Assembly (NCBI RefSeq): GCF_003048675.2
Contig: NZ_CP060707.1
Coordinates: 1 to 64,000 of the forward strand
Direction: 5' to 3'
Length of the DNA: 64,000 bases
Source of the DNA: Campylobacter concisus
Lineage (GTDB): Bacteria > Campylobacterota > Campylobacteria > Campylobacterales > Campylobacteraceae
A model generated the notes under the pieces. It ran no database searches and had not been told where the DNA came from. It was given only the letters and a program-made list of their open reading frames with translations. The position numbers and the translations under genes are program-made. Positions 1 through 10,798 of this stretch are shown piece by piece; the stretch's first letter is position 1, and each line of letters starts with the position of its first letter.

Positions 1-1311
1 TTGCTAGCAGACGAGATTTTAGAGCTTTTACAGACAAAAATATCAGCTAATGAATTTGACTGCTACATCAAACAATTAAAATTTAACGAAAAGGCTTCAA
101 ACGAAGATTTTATAGTTTTTAACGCCACGAGTGAATTAATGGCTAAATTTATAAAAACTAGATATGCAGAAAAGATCGCCTACCTTTATGAAGTAAAAAC
201 CGGCAAAAAGCCAGAAGTCGAGATAACTAGCCAAACAAAGCTAAAAAACATAAAACAAAACCAAGTAAATGTAAAGCAGATCAAGGCGCAAAGCAGCATC
301 TTAAACCCTGGATATACATTTGAAAATTTTGTCTGTGGCGACTCAAATCAGTTTGCTTTTTTAAACGCAAAAGCAGTTGCGGACAAGCCTGGCGTGCTTT
401 ACAACCCACTTTTTATATACGGCACAACTGGTCTTGGCAAGACGCACTTGCTTCAGTCAGTTGGCAACTACTGCTTAGATCAAGGCAAAGTAGTCATCTG
501 CGTGACGAGCGATCAGTTTATGATTGATTTTACCACGCATCTAAATAGCCACTCGATGACTAAATTTCGTGAAAAGTACCGAAACTGCGATGTTTTACTA
601 ATAGACGACGTGCAGTTTCTTGGCAAGACGGATAAAATTCAAGAGGAGTTTTTCAACACCTTTAACGAGCTCATCGCCAAAAAAGGTCAGATCGTCATGA
701 CCTCAGACCGCCCAGCAAAGATACTAAAAGGCTTTGATGAGAGGCTAAAGTCTAGGTTTGAGCAAAGCATAATGGCTGATATCACGCCACCTGAGCTTGA
801 TACAAAGATAGCTATCATCATCAAAAAATGTGAATTTGACAAAATTTATCTAAACAAAGAAGTGATCGACTACATCGCTACAAACATGGGCGATAATATC
901 CGTGAGATCGAGGGCGCTATCATAAATTTAAACGCCTATGCAAGCTTGATGAGAGTTGAGATAACACTTGAATTTGCTAAAAACACACTAAAAGATCTCA
1001 TCAAAGAGAAGCACGAAAATATAAATTTAGAGACCATTATAGAGATCGTTAGCAAAGAGCTAAATATCAAGCCAAGCGACATAAAAAGCAAGTCAAGAGT
1101 GCAAAACATCGTCGAGGCTAGACGCATCATCATCTACCTTGCAAAGATGCTTACAACAAATTCAATGCCACAAATCGCAAACTATTTTGGTATGAAAGAC
1201 CATAGCGCCGTTAGTCACAATATAAAAAAGATAAACGAGCTCATGGAGAGCAACGAAATTTTCAACCTCAGAGTGACTGAGATAAAGAACAAAATTTTAA
1301 CAAAAGGATAA
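1..1311 (+). CDS. dnaA: Chromosomal replication initiator DnaA
   Basis: Initiates chromosome replication by binding DnaA boxes and melting the origin. The 436-residue protein has Walker A GTTGLGKT at about 141-148, Walker B LLIDDVQF at about 199-206, and the C-terminal DNA-binding signature around MKDHSAVSHNI near residue 400. The start is TTG at base 1, so the window has been rotated to begin here and any upstream promoter lies at the other end of the chromosome. The next genes are dnaN and gyrB, the usual order. The linker between domains I and III is short and lysine-rich, as in epsilonproteobacteria. Confidence 0.97.
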   Translation: MLADEILELLQTKISANEFDCYIKQLKFNEKASNEDFIVFNATSELMAKFIKTRYAEKIAYLYEVKTGKKPEVEITSQTKLKNIKQNQVNVKQIKAQSSILNPGYTFENFVCGDSNQFAFLNAKAVADKPGVLYNPLFIYGTTGLGKTHLLQSVGNYCLDQGKVVICVTSDQFMIDFTTHLNSHSMTKFREKYRNCDVLLIDDVQFLGKTDKIQEEFFNTFNELIAKKGQIVMTSDRPAKILKGFDERLKSRFEQSIMADITPPELDTKIAIIIKKCEFDKIYLNKEVIDYIATNMGDNIREIEGAIINLNAYASLMRVEITLEFAKNTLKDLIKEKHENINLETIIEIVSKELNIKPSDIKSKSRVQNIVEARRIIIYLAKMLTTNSMPQIANYFGMKDHSAVSHNIKKINELMESNEIFNLRVTEIKNKILTKG

Positions 1312-1464
1312 AAACAGAATGAAATTCGTGAATAAATGTGAAGAAATGAAAAATTCTTTTCACATTTTAAATAACGATGTTGGCGTGAGAAAAGATGGTT
1401 TTCACACTTTCACGCTACCAACTAATACAACAAAAAGAAAATTAAAAATAAGAGGGAGTATTTA
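1312..1464. promoter_or_regulatory. oriC: Putative oriC with DnaA-box-like cluster
   Basis: The dnaA-dnaN spacer holds six sites matching the TTCAC core of epsilonproteobacterial DnaA boxes. On the minus strand they are TTATTCACG (1327-1335), TTCTTCACA (1337-1345) and TTTCTCACG (1384-1392). On the plus strand they are CTTTTCACA (1356-1364), GTTTTCACA (1398-1406) and ACTTTCACG (1406-1414). An A-rich stretch (1429-1450) follows and could be the unwinding element. The spacing and symmetry look like an origin, but function is inferred from sequence and position only. The dnaN ribosome site (AGAGGGAG) closes the region. Confidence 0.7.
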
Positions 1465-2532
1465 ATGAAGGTTTTAATAAACAAAAACATGCTTGAGAGC
1501 ATAGTAACAAACACTAATCCATATCTCGAAAAAAGAGATCTTAGTGCTATAACTTCTCACATCTATATCTCTGCAAAAGATGGAGTTTTAAACATAAAAG
1601 CAACTGATCACGAGATAGGACTAGCATATAAACTAAGCAACGCAAAGATAGTTGATGAGGGCTATGCGACTGCAAATGGTAAAAAGCTACTTGACATCAT
1701 AAAAAGTCTAAAAGATGAAGAGGTAACGCTTGAAACTGTTAATAACTATCTTTACATCAAGCAAAAAAACTCAAAATACAAACTTCCTATGTATAAATTT
1801 GAAGACTTCCCAGAGTTTCCAACGATAGAAGGCAAGGCTAAATTTGACATAGACGCCATAATGCTAGGCAGAAGCTTAAAGAAAATTTTGCCGTGCATCG
1901 ATAGCAACAACCCTAAATTTGAGCTAAACGGCGCTTTACTAGACATAAAACAAAACTATATAAATATAGTCGGTACTGATACAAAAAGGCTAGCTGTATT
2001 TAAATTTGCAAATGAAGCGAGCAATGAGTTTTCACTGATCATCCCTAAAAAAGCGATAAATGAAATTCAAAAGCTATTTTTCGACAAGATAGAAATTTAC
2101 TATGACGAAAACGTCCTCATCGCTCAAAGCCAAAATTTTGAGTTTTTCACAAAACTGATAAACGGCAAATTCCCTGACTATGAGCGCGTTATACCAAAAG
2201 ATATTGCTATAAGATTTGAGCTAAGCAGAGATAAGATGGTTGAAGGCATCAAAACTATCTCGATGCTAAGCGATCAGATGAAGATAACTTTTTCAAAAGA
2301 GAGCATCACGTTTGAGAGCATCATAGAGGACAACTCTGAAGCCAAAACGATGATAGAGTTTCAAACTGGGCTTGAAGAAGATATCAGCATAAATGTAAAA
2401 AATAGAAATTTAATAGACTTCTTACAAAGCATAGAAGATGAGAAATTTGAGTTTGGATTTAAAGATAAAAATTTACCTTTCGTTGTTAGCTCAAAAGAGC
2501 TTCTAACGGTTATAAGTCCATTAAATATATAA
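1465..2532 (+). CDS. dnaN: DNA polymerase III beta sliding clamp
   Basis: Forms the ring-shaped processivity clamp that tethers DNA polymerase III to DNA. It is 355 residues long, normal for the family. It starts at ATG 1465 behind AGAGGGAG and ends in the hydrophobic C-terminal segment TVISPLNI, which resembles the peptide-binding groove end of other clamps. It lies between the putative oriC and gyrB and is probably co-transcribed with gyrB, only 14 bases downstream. Confidence 0.96.
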   Translation: MKVLINKNMLESIVTNTNPYLEKRDLSAITSHIYISAKDGVLNIKATDHEIGLAYKLSNAKIVDEGYATANGKKLLDIIKSLKDEEVTLETVNNYLYIKQKNSKYKLPMYKFEDFPEFPTIEGKAKFDIDAIMLGRSLKKILPCIDSNNPKFELNGALLDIKQNYINIVGTDTKRLAVFKFANEASNEFSLIIPKKAINEIQKLFFDKIEIYYDENVLIAQSQNFEFFTKLINGKFPDYERVIPKDIAIRFELSRDKMVEGIKTISMLSDQMKITFSKESITFESIIEDNSEAKTMIEFQTGLEEDISINVKNRNLIDFLQSIEDEKFEFGFKDKNLPFVVSSKELLTVISPLNI

Positions 2533-2537
2533 GTTAA

Positions 2538-4859
<2,322 letters not shown>

Positions 4860-4876
4860 AAGAAAAAGGATAAAAA

Positions 4877-5494
4877 ATGAGCGAAGAGATGAAGTATGGC
4901 GAGAAAATTTTAAAAGAATTTGACGTAGAGAGTGACCTTGAGGTCTGGGAAAATAAGCAAACAAGGGACTATGTCATAAAGATCACTCTGCCTGAGTTTT
5001 GCTGCCTTTGCCCTCGCTCTGGTTATCCTGACTTTGCGACCATATACCTTGAGTATATCCCAAATAAGCTAGTTGTCGAGCTAAAAGCGATAAAGCTTTA
5101 TATAAATAGCTTTATGAACCGCAACATCAGCCACGAAGATAGTATAAATGAAATTTACTCTGTTTTAGAGAAAAAGCTTGAGCCTAAATTTATGAAGATA
5201 GTTGGCGACTTTAACCCACGTGGAAATGTCCATACGGTTATCGAGATCAGCTCTGATCTAGTGGTAAAAAAGCCAGCTGAAGAGAAAGAATACGCTCCAA
5301 GAAGTAGGGAGAGAAGCTTTAGCGACAAGCCACGTGAGAGACGTAGCACAAGCGATCGCGCTAGCAGTAGAGGCAGCAGAGATGATAAATTTAAAAAAGA
5401 TGACAAGCCAAAAAGAAGCTCAAACAAAGAGGGCTTTAGAAAGATAAGCTACGCCGATGATAAGAAGCCAAAAGTAGTCAAAAAGGATAAATAA
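4877..5494 (+). CDS. queF: NADPH-dependent preQ0 reductase QueF with basic tail
   Basis: Reduces 7-cyano-7-deazaguanine (preQ0) to preQ1 in queuosine biosynthesis. Residues 1-130 match the short, single-domain QueF type: the catalytic cysteine lies in CLCPRSGYPDFATI (Cys45), the substrate-binding segment is VELKAIKLYINSF (Glu68), and the core ends near NVHTVIEIS. Residues 131-205 are an added tail of about 75 residues rich in Arg, Lys, Ser and Asp, predicted disordered, with a run of arginine-serine-type repeats. The start at ATG 4877 follows AAAAAGGATAAAAA. The stop codon overlaps the next start by one base, so translation is probably coupled to the HD gene. Confidence 0.92.
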   Translation: MSEEMKYGEKILKEFDVESDLEVWENKQTRDYVIKITLPEFCCLCPRSGYPDFATIYLEYIPNKLVVELKAIKLYINSFMNRNISHEDSINEIYSVLEKKLEPKFMKIVGDFNPRGNVHTVIEISSDLVVKKPAEEKEYAPRSRERSFSDKPRERRSTSDRASSRGSRDDKFKKDDKPKRSSNKEGFRKISYADDKKPKVVKKDK

Positions 5495-6729
5495 TGATAA
5501 GTGCTAAGCTTATAGAACATATCTTTAAAGCAGCATCTATATCACGTTGGAACGACTATCCAAAGATGACAAATTTAGTCGAGCTTGACAAGCAGGCTCA
5601 TAAATTTATCATCGCTTATTTCATAGCAAAACAAGAGCAAAATGCCGATATGAACTACATCATCGAGGCTGGAATTTTTGAGTTTTTAAGCAGGGTCGTA
5701 GTCACAGACATACGCCCTGACGTCTTTCACCACATCCAAAAGACAAAAAAAGAGCAGATAAATAGCTGGGTTTTAAGTAACCTTGAGACGCTCATCTCAG
5801 ATATTGAGGGAGGCGAGTTTTTGGAGAGATTTAAAAACCACTATAAAAACGACAAAAGCCACGAAAAAGAGCGCCTCATCTTAAAAGCGGCGAGCTATCT
5901 TGCCACGAGGTGGGAATTTTCTATCGTCTATCAAACGAGCCAGTTTTTAAGCGATATCGACGAGCTTAAGGCGAAGGTTGAGGAGGAGATGGAGGATTAC
6001 TACGAGTTAATTGGCGTTAGAAAGATCGCTATGAACCAAAAACTAGCCCGCCTTGTTGATCTAAGTGGCAGGCTAAGGTTTCAAAAGCGCTGGGCACAAA
6101 CGCCTCGTATCCCTGAAACTGCGGTCTTAGGACATATGCTAGTTGTTGCGATACTTAGCTATTTTTACTCACTAAAAGCAAAAGCTTGTAAAAAACGCTT
6201 GGAAAATAACTTCTTTTGCGCCCTTTTTCACGACCTACCAGAGAGCCTTACAAGGGATATCATAAGCCCTGTAAAATACGGCGTAAAGGGGCTAAATGAG
6301 ATCATCAGCGAGTATGAGATGAGGCTTATTGATGAGAGGATTTTGCCATTTGTGCCTGAAAAGATCAAAGATGAGTTTAGCTACATCCTTGGTATCAGAA
6401 AAGATGGCGAGAAATTTATCAAAGATGAGTTTGAAAATAGAACATTCGAGCGCAAGATCATCTGCCACGAAGGGACTATGGAGAACGTAAATGAGGATAA
6501 ATTTAACCCGATCGACGGCAAAGCGTTAAAATACTGCGACAAGCTCTCAGCCTACATCGAAGCTGGAATTTCCATAAGCTACGGCGTCAAGTCAAAAGAG
6601 CTAACTGATGGCTTTAATAATATGTATAAATTTTTTAGCGAAAAACCTAAGATCGATGGAGTGGATTTTTTAGAAATTTGCGATGATTTTAATGAGCATT
6701 TTGGTTTAGAAAGACCCCCTCTCAGATGA
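5494..6729 (+). CDS. HD-domain phosphohydrolase, YfbR-like
   Basis: A 411-residue soluble protein with an HD metal-dependent phosphohydrolase domain in its second half. A first histidine lies in LGHMLVV (about His214) and the HD pair in ALFHDLPESLTRDIISPVK (about His246-Asp247), with Glu250 following, an arrangement like 5'-deoxynucleotidase YfbR. The N-terminal half holds a second helical segment starting LVELDKQAHKF that may be a degenerate HD fold. The substrate is unknown. It overlaps the queF stop by one base (TAATG). Its last bases overlap the SRP RNA gene on the opposite strand. Confidence 0.8.
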   Translation: MISAKLIEHIFKAASISRWNDYPKMTNLVELDKQAHKFIIAYFIAKQEQNADMNYIIEAGIFEFLSRVVVTDIRPDVFHHIQKTKKEQINSWVLSNLETLISDIEGGEFLERFKNHYKNDKSHEKERLILKAASYLATRWEFSIVYQTSQFLSDIDELKAKVEEEMEDYYELIGVRKIAMNQKLARLVDLSGRLRFQKRWAQTPRIPETAVLGHMLVVAILSYFYSLKAKACKKRLENNFFCALFHDLPESLTRDIISPVKYGVKGLNEIISEYEMRLIDERILPFVPEKIKDEFSYILGIRKDGEKFIKDEFENRTFERKIICHEGTMENVNEDKFNPIDGKALKYCDKLSAYIEAGISISYGVKSKELTDGFNNMYKFFSEKPKIDGVDFLEICDDFNEHFGLERPPLR

Positions 6730-6830
6730 CTGCGGCACACACTTAATACAAGTGCTCTGCTGTGTTCCCACCCTGAAGCGGTGCTCATAAAAAGCATTGC
6801 ACAGGTCTAAGAAGGAGCTTCGCAATCATA
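6725..6830 (-). ncRNA. ffs: Small SRP RNA (4.5S RNA)
   Basis: Minus-strand RNA of about 105 nt, the RNA core of the signal recognition particle that binds Ffh. Read on the minus strand it holds the conserved domain IV: TCAGG (6776-6772), a GTG/CAC stem closed by a GGAA tetraloop (6768-6765), then AGCAG (6761-6757). The ends pair as nine consecutive base pairs, one of them G-U, between 6829-6821 and 6734-6726. That one pair would be an A-C mismatch on the plus strand, which favours the minus strand. A TATAGT box lies seven bases before the proposed start. The exact ends are estimates. It converges on, and overlaps, the HD gene. Confidence 0.85.
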
Positions 6831-6835
6831 CAAAA

Positions 6836-6841
6836 ACTATA
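6836..6841 (-). promoter_or_regulatory. -10 box for ffs
   Basis: TATAGT on the minus strand, six to seven bases upstream of the first base of the SRP RNA closing stem. No convincing -35 is seen, which is common for vegetative promoters in Campylobacter. Confidence 0.6.
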
Positions 6842-6891
6842 CTTAAATTTAGTTTTATAGTTACATTTTTAAAAATTTAGCTTTAAGAGTA

Positions 6892-6897
6892 TATAAT
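6892..6897 (+). promoter_or_regulatory. -10 box for the 6927 gene
   Basis: TATAAT preceded by the A/T-rich phased tract typical of Campylobacter promoters, 30 bases upstream of the ATG at 6927. Confidence 0.55.
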
Positions 6898-6926
6898 CTC
6901 ACATAAATTTTACCAAAAGTAGGGCA

Positions 6927-7361
6927 ATGCCAGGAAAGATCAAACTTCGTTTTTTATCGGCTTTTAGGGATTTTTTCATCTATCATCACAAGTCTTTAGA
7001 GTTTCGTGCAAAAATTTTTGCTGCTATGATTTCAGCTAAATTTGACCCAGACGAGGATGATTTTTCCATCTTAAATGACATCGTAAATGAAATTTATGAA
7101 AACGATCAGACTAGAAAAGACTTCTTAATTCAAACCGTTAGAGAGTACGTCGCAAGGGTCAAAAGAAACGATAGGATCACGCTTGACACGCTTCTTTTAT
7201 GTATAGATAAAGATATGAAAGACCACAAAAGATATGCTAAAAAGATAGACTTTTCGCACCTTCGCCGCTTGATGAGTGGCTGCGAGGAGGAAATTTTAGT
7301 GCAGCAAAGAGTCTATGAGTTTTTGATAAACGAAGTCAGGCTCTACTCGCAGAGTGCTTAA
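6927..7361 (+). CDS. Conserved-looking hypothetical protein (144 aa)
   Basis: I do not recognise this family. It is a 144-residue, basic, mostly helical soluble protein without a signal peptide, membrane segment or cysteine cluster. The ATG at 6927 has a weak ribosome site (AGTAGGG) but a good TATAAT box 30 bases upstream, and codon use matches the neighbouring genes, so it is probably real. It stands alone between the divergently transcribed ffs and a spacer without genes. No function is proposed. Confidence 0.7.
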   Translation: MPGKIKLRFLSAFRDFFIYHHKSLEFRAKIFAAMISAKFDPDEDDFSILNDIVNEIYENDQTRKDFLIQTVREYVARVKRNDRITLDTLLLCIDKDMKDHKRYAKKIDFSHLRRLMSGCEEEILVQQRVYEFLINEVRLYSQSA

Positions 7362-7736
7362 ATTTCACCCTAAATTTAATCAAAAATTTTTCGTGGCTTG
7401 TAACTAAATTTTCTCGTTTCTGACCTTGTTTTTTCTATTTAACTCGCTAGTTTAGGCGATTTATGACTAAAAATTCGAAACAAAACTTCATAAGCTAAAT
7501 TTACATTGATAAATGTGCATTATTTTGTGATAAAGCTGTTGCTAAGATAAAAAATAAGCGCATAGATTAGCCTGCTTACACTTTCTTGGCGTCGCTTCTT
7601 GCTACCTTGCAAAGGATAAGAAGCTTAGAGGAGGCCATAGGGCTTTTTAAAGAGTATATTTGTCAGGTCATAAAAGAGAGTATCGACACAAAGCTAGGCG
7701 CAAAAAAAGCCTACTTTGGCACGGAGCGAAGCAAAT
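7362..7736. other. Spacer with no convincing gene
   Basis: 375 bases of AT-rich sequence between the 6927 gene and the converging RDD gene. An open frame of 62 codons starts at TTG 7586 and runs to 7774, into the 3' end of the RDD gene. It has no ribosome site and no recognisable motif, so it is more likely a remnant or chance frame. No hairpin with a T-run was seen. Confidence 0.6.
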
Positions 7737-8156
7737 TTAAACTGATTTTTGCACTGCAGCTGAATGGGTTATGATGTCGTGTAAATTTAGCTTGTCTTTT
7801 CTAAAAAAGCAAAGGCAAAGTCCGATGATGCTAAAGCCAGCAAATGCAAAGCAAATTTGGCGCAAGATCGCGTGAAGAAGGCTTAGCTTTTTGCCAGTTT
7901 GTAAATTTATGAGATAAATTTCTTGCGCTTTGTAGCCTGGAGTTTGTGCCTTTATGCTAAAAAAAAGGCACATTATAAATGAGATGAGGCTATTTACGCC
8001 AAAGATCGCAAGCTGGTTGTGCAAAAACGCCTCTTTGCCGTCAAGCAAAAGATAGGTCGTGGCGTAAAATATCGGCATACCGATGATAAAAAGATCGATG
8101 ATAGAGGCCTTTACTCTAGCCCAGATCGGTGCGATTTTTGCCTTTTGCTTTGCCAA
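7737..8156 (-). CDS. RDD family membrane protein
   Basis: A 139-residue inner-membrane protein. It begins with the arginine of the RDD motif in WARVKASIIDLFIIGMP (Arg-Asp spacing as in the family) and has three predicted membrane segments: about residues 18-38, 50-68 and 98-118. The pattern TPGYKAQEIYLIN resembles the 'TpGk...v' segment of RDD proteins. Function of the family is poorly defined; transport roles have been suggested for some members. It lies one base after the preceding 96-residue gene in what looks like a purM-led operon. Confidence 0.8.
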   Translation of the reverse strand: MAKQKAKIAPIWARVKASIIDLFIIGMPIFYATTYLLLDGKEAFLHNQLAIFGVNSLISFIMCLFFSIKAQTPGYKAQEIYLINLQTGKKLSLLHAILRQICFAFAGFSIIGLCLCFFRKDKLNLHDIITHSAAVQKSV

Positions 8157-8157
8157 G

Positions 8158-8448
8158 TTATTTTCCTGTGTTTATGTAGATACGGCTAAATTTCTCCCAG
8201 TCATATAGGTAGATAAGGCAGTCAATCACCTCACAGCTCTCATCGTAAAGATTGCCGTCCTCGCTGTTGTCTTGCATGATAGGTAGCATGCCTGATCCTC
8301 TCGAGACCTCACACCAATACTCATAAAAATCAAGCTTTTTGATATCGCTCTCTAGCACGCCAAACATGCCTAAAAACTGATAGATGCTAAGGTCAAAAAA
8401 GCTCTTATTTTTGGTTTTTTGCAGGCGTTTTACACTATTTGTGTGCAT
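8158..8448 (-). CDS. Hypothetical protein downstream of purM (96 aa)
   Basis: Unrecognised small acidic protein without signal or membrane segments, rich in Tyr, Asp and Glu. The ATG at 8448 overlaps the purM stop codon as TGATG, a typical arrangement for translational coupling. A TTG one codon upstream would also be in frame but has no advantage. It is followed directly by the RDD gene. Its job is unknown. Confidence 0.65.
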   Translation of the reverse strand: MHTNSVKRLQKTKNKSFFDLSIYQFLGMFGVLESDIKKLDFYEYWCEVSRGSGMLPIMQDNSEDGNLYDESCEVIDCLIYLYDWEKFSRIYINTGK

Positions 8449-9431
8449 CAAACTAGCTCTACGCCCTTGCCGTTTACCACTTCGCCGATCACGTAGCCAT
8501 CGCTATTTGCTAGCACAGCATCAACGTTTTCTTTAGGCACAACAAGGATCATGCCAACGCCCATGTTAAAGGTCCTCATCATCTCGCTATCTTCTACTTT
8601 TTGCGCAAGGATTTTAAAAATTTCAGGCGTTTTTATAGCGCTTTTTTGCACCTTCGCACCAAGTCCAGCAGGAAAGACGCGAGGCAAGTTTTCTACTATG
8701 CCGCCACCAGTTATATGCGCCATAGCTGTGATCTTATCTTTTAATTTTAAAAAGTCGCTCACGTAAATTCTAGTTGGCTCAAGAAGCACGTCGATGAGCG
8801 CTCTATCACCCACTTTTTCATCAAATTTTAGCCCAAGCTCGCTTACAACTTTTCTTGCAAGAGAGAAGCCATTTGAGTGCAAACCGCTGCTAGGAAGTGC
8901 GACTAAAACGTCACCAGATTTTACAAATTTACTCCTATCGATCTCGTCAGCCTCAGCGATACCCACGGCAAATCCAGCAAGGTCAAAGTCACCCTTTTCA
9001 TACATAGACGGCATCTCAGCTGTCTCACCGCCTATCAGCGCGCACTGCGCCTTTTTGCAGCCATTTGCGATACTTTTTACCACCTCTTTGGCACTCTCTA
9101 TCGCAAGCTTAGCAGTCGCGTAATAGTCAAGGAAAAATAGTGGTGTGGCGAAGTTGCAGATGAGGTCATTTACGCACATAGCGACTAGATCCTCGCCAAC
9201 GCCCTCAAATTTCTTAGCGTCGATAGCTAGACGAAGCTTCGTGCCAACGCCGTCTGTGGCACCTAAAATGGCTGGATTTTTATATCCGCTTGGCAGTCTG
9301 ACCGCACCTGAAAATGATCCGATGCCGCCTATGACGTTTGGTGTTTGCGTAGATTTTACGAAAGGCTTGATCGCCTCAACAAAGCTATTTCCAGCATCTA
9401 TATCAACTCCGGCATCTTTATAACTTATCAT
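8448..9431 (-). CDS. purM: Phosphoribosylformylglycinamidine cyclo-ligase
   Basis: Closes the imidazole ring to make aminoimidazole ribonucleotide, step five of de novo purine synthesis. The 327-residue protein has the N-terminal SYKDAGVDIDAGN, the ATP/phosphate segment GATDGVGTKLRLA, and the C-terminal AHITGGGIVENLPRV, all diagnostic. Length is normal. It heads a minus-strand operon with the 96-residue gene and the RDD gene and is divergent from coaE, with an 79-base shared upstream region. Confidence 0.96.
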   Translation of the reverse strand: MISYKDAGVDIDAGNSFVEAIKPFVKSTQTPNVIGGIGSFSGAVRLPSGYKNPAILGATDGVGTKLRLAIDAKKFEGVGEDLVAMCVNDLICNFATPLFFLDYYATAKLAIESAKEVVKSIANGCKKAQCALIGGETAEMPSMYEKGDFDLAGFAVGIAEADEIDRSKFVKSGDVLVALPSSGLHSNGFSLARKVVSELGLKFDEKVGDRALIDVLLEPTRIYVSDFLKLKDKITAMAHITGGGIVENLPRVFPAGLGAKVQKSAIKTPEIFKILAQKVEDSEMMRTFNMGVGMILVVPKENVDAVLANSDGYVIGEVVNGKGVELV

Positions 9432-9510
9432 TTTCGCCCTTTTGGTTATTTTTTAAAACTTTAGCCAAAAGTTGCTAAAATTGTTATCAATTTTCAAAAA
9501 TGGAGCGACT

Positions 9511-10113
9511 TTGCAGAAATTTCCAAACGCCTACGTCATCACAGGCTCGATCGCTAGTGGCAAAAGCACGGTTGTAAATTTACTAAAAGAGCGAGGATTT
9601 AGTGTGATCGACGCAGACGTGATCGCACACGAACAGCTTGAAATTTGTAAAGGCGAGATCGTTTGTGAGTTTGGCGAGCAAATTTTGGGTGAAACTGGCA
9701 AGATAGATCGCAAAAAGCTTGGTGCCATCGTCTTTTGTGAGCCAAAAAAGCTTAAAAATTTAGAGCAAATTTTACATCCAAAGATAAAAGCTGAAATTTT
9801 TTTCAAAGCCTCGCAGCTTGAGGGTTTGGGGCAAGTTTATTTTGTCGATATCCCTTTGTTTTTTGAAAAAAAGGAGCGTTACGCTGAGTTTAAAAATGTA
9901 GCCGTGATCTACGCGCCAAAAGAGCTTTTGCTAAGCCGTCTAATGAGCCGAAATGGTTTAAGCTTAGAGGATGCAAAAGCTAGAGTAGAGCTTCAGATGG
10001 ACATCGAGCAAAAGAAAAAAATGGCAAAATTTGTTATCGATAATAGCAGCGACATGGAGAATTTAAAGCTGGAGCTAGAGAAATTTTTAAAGCAGATCGG
10101 CGCTATTTCTTGA
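9511..10113 (+). CDS. coaE: Dephospho-CoA kinase
   Basis: Phosphorylates dephospho-CoA, the last step of coenzyme A synthesis. The P-loop GSIASGKST lies at residues 12-19, followed by the DADVIAHEQL segment. I chose TTG 9511 as the start because GGAG sits seven bases upstream. The frame is open upstream to a TTG at 9472, but this would add 13 residues of low-complexity sequence before the normal N-terminus and has no ribosome site. About 200 residues, as usual. The 3' end overlaps the converging AlkD-like gene by 11 bases. Confidence 0.93.
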   Translation: MQKFPNAYVITGSIASGKSTVVNLLKERGFSVIDADVIAHEQLEICKGEIVCEFGEQILGETGKIDRKKLGAIVFCEPKKLKNLEQILHPKIKAEIFFKASQLEGLGQVYFVDIPLFFEKKERYAEFKNVAVIYAPKELLLSRLMSRNGLSLEDAKARVELQMDIEQKKKMAKFVIDNSSDMENLKLELEKFLKQIGAIS

Positions 10114-10723
10114 TAAATTTACTAGCAAATTTATATGTTTGCATGGCCTCTTTACTACCCAAATTCCAGCTATCAAGCTCAGCTTTTACTAAATTTGGAA
10201 ATTTCTTGCTTATATCTTTTATTGCGTTGCTAACTGACTTTCTAAGATACTCGCTCTCGTCTTCTTTTAGGCTGGCTAGGCGCCTAATCGCCTCATCTGG
10301 GTTATCTTTAAAATAAGGCCTGTTTGTCCATATCCTAAGCCCCTCGCTTACGGCTCTTTTTGCATTTGCATTGCCAGTTTTTAGCCACTCATCGATCGTT
10401 AAAAGTGCCTGCTCGTAGCCAACTTTTTTACAAAACTCGTCAAACGCCTTTGCCAGCACCTCTTGAACCCTCCAGTTTTCATCTTTTGAGACTTCATCTC
10501 TCATAAATGCCAAAATTTCTTCGCTATCTGATAGGTGTCCAAAGAGAAAAACGGCGTACATCCGCACTTGATAGAGCTTCGAGCCGTATGCTAGGTATGC
10601 AAGCCCTTTGCAGTGCGCAGCTCCCTTTGCTTTATAGTCAGCCAAAGCCCTTCTTTCTTGCTCTTTAAAGCCATTTTCTATCAAAGAAAACTCTTTTTCT
10701 AAATTTAAGATGTAGCTCTTCAA
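10103..10723 (-). CDS. AlkD-like DNA alkylation repair (HEAT-repeat) protein
   Basis: A 206-residue, all-helical protein that looks like the HEAT-repeat DNA alkylation repair family. Helical repeat pairs are visible around YGSKLYQVRMYAVFLFGHL, NWRVQEVLAKAFDEF and GLRIWTNRPYFKDNPDEAI. The last resembles the segment of AlkD-type proteins that faces DNA. AlkD glycosylases remove positively charged alkylpurines; whether this member keeps that activity cannot be told from sequence. It is a single gene converging on coaE. Confidence 0.7.
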   Translation of the reverse strand: MKSYILNLEKEFSLIENGFKEQERRALADYKAKGAAHCKGLAYLAYGSKLYQVRMYAVFLFGHLSDSEEILAFMRDEVSKDENWRVQEVLAKAFDEFCKKVGYEQALLTIDEWLKTGNANAKRAVSEGLRIWTNRPYFKDNPDEAIRRLASLKEDESEYLRKSVSNAIKDISKKFPNLVKAELDSWNLGSKEAMQTYKFASKFIKK

Positions 10724-10798
10724 AGTGGCTCCTTTAAATTTATTAATAATTCTTATCTAAATTTTAGTAAAATCAAACAAAAAATAAAAGGATGGCTC

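Noticed and set aside
6780-6830. SRP-like stem ATTGC-ACAGG...GCAAT on the plus strand
   Set aside because: It resembles domain IV at first sight, but the minus strand has the true TCAGG...GGAA...AGCAG arrangement, a better closing stem with a G-U pair, and a -10 box.
7586-7774. Open frame of 62 codons with TTG start
   Set aside because: No ribosome site, no recognised motif, and its end overlaps the RDD gene on the other strand. Treated as chance or remnant.
8551-9423. Plus-strand open frames opposite purM
   Set aside because: They are antisense shadows of purM, with Ser/Pro-rich low-complexity translation and no ribosome sites.
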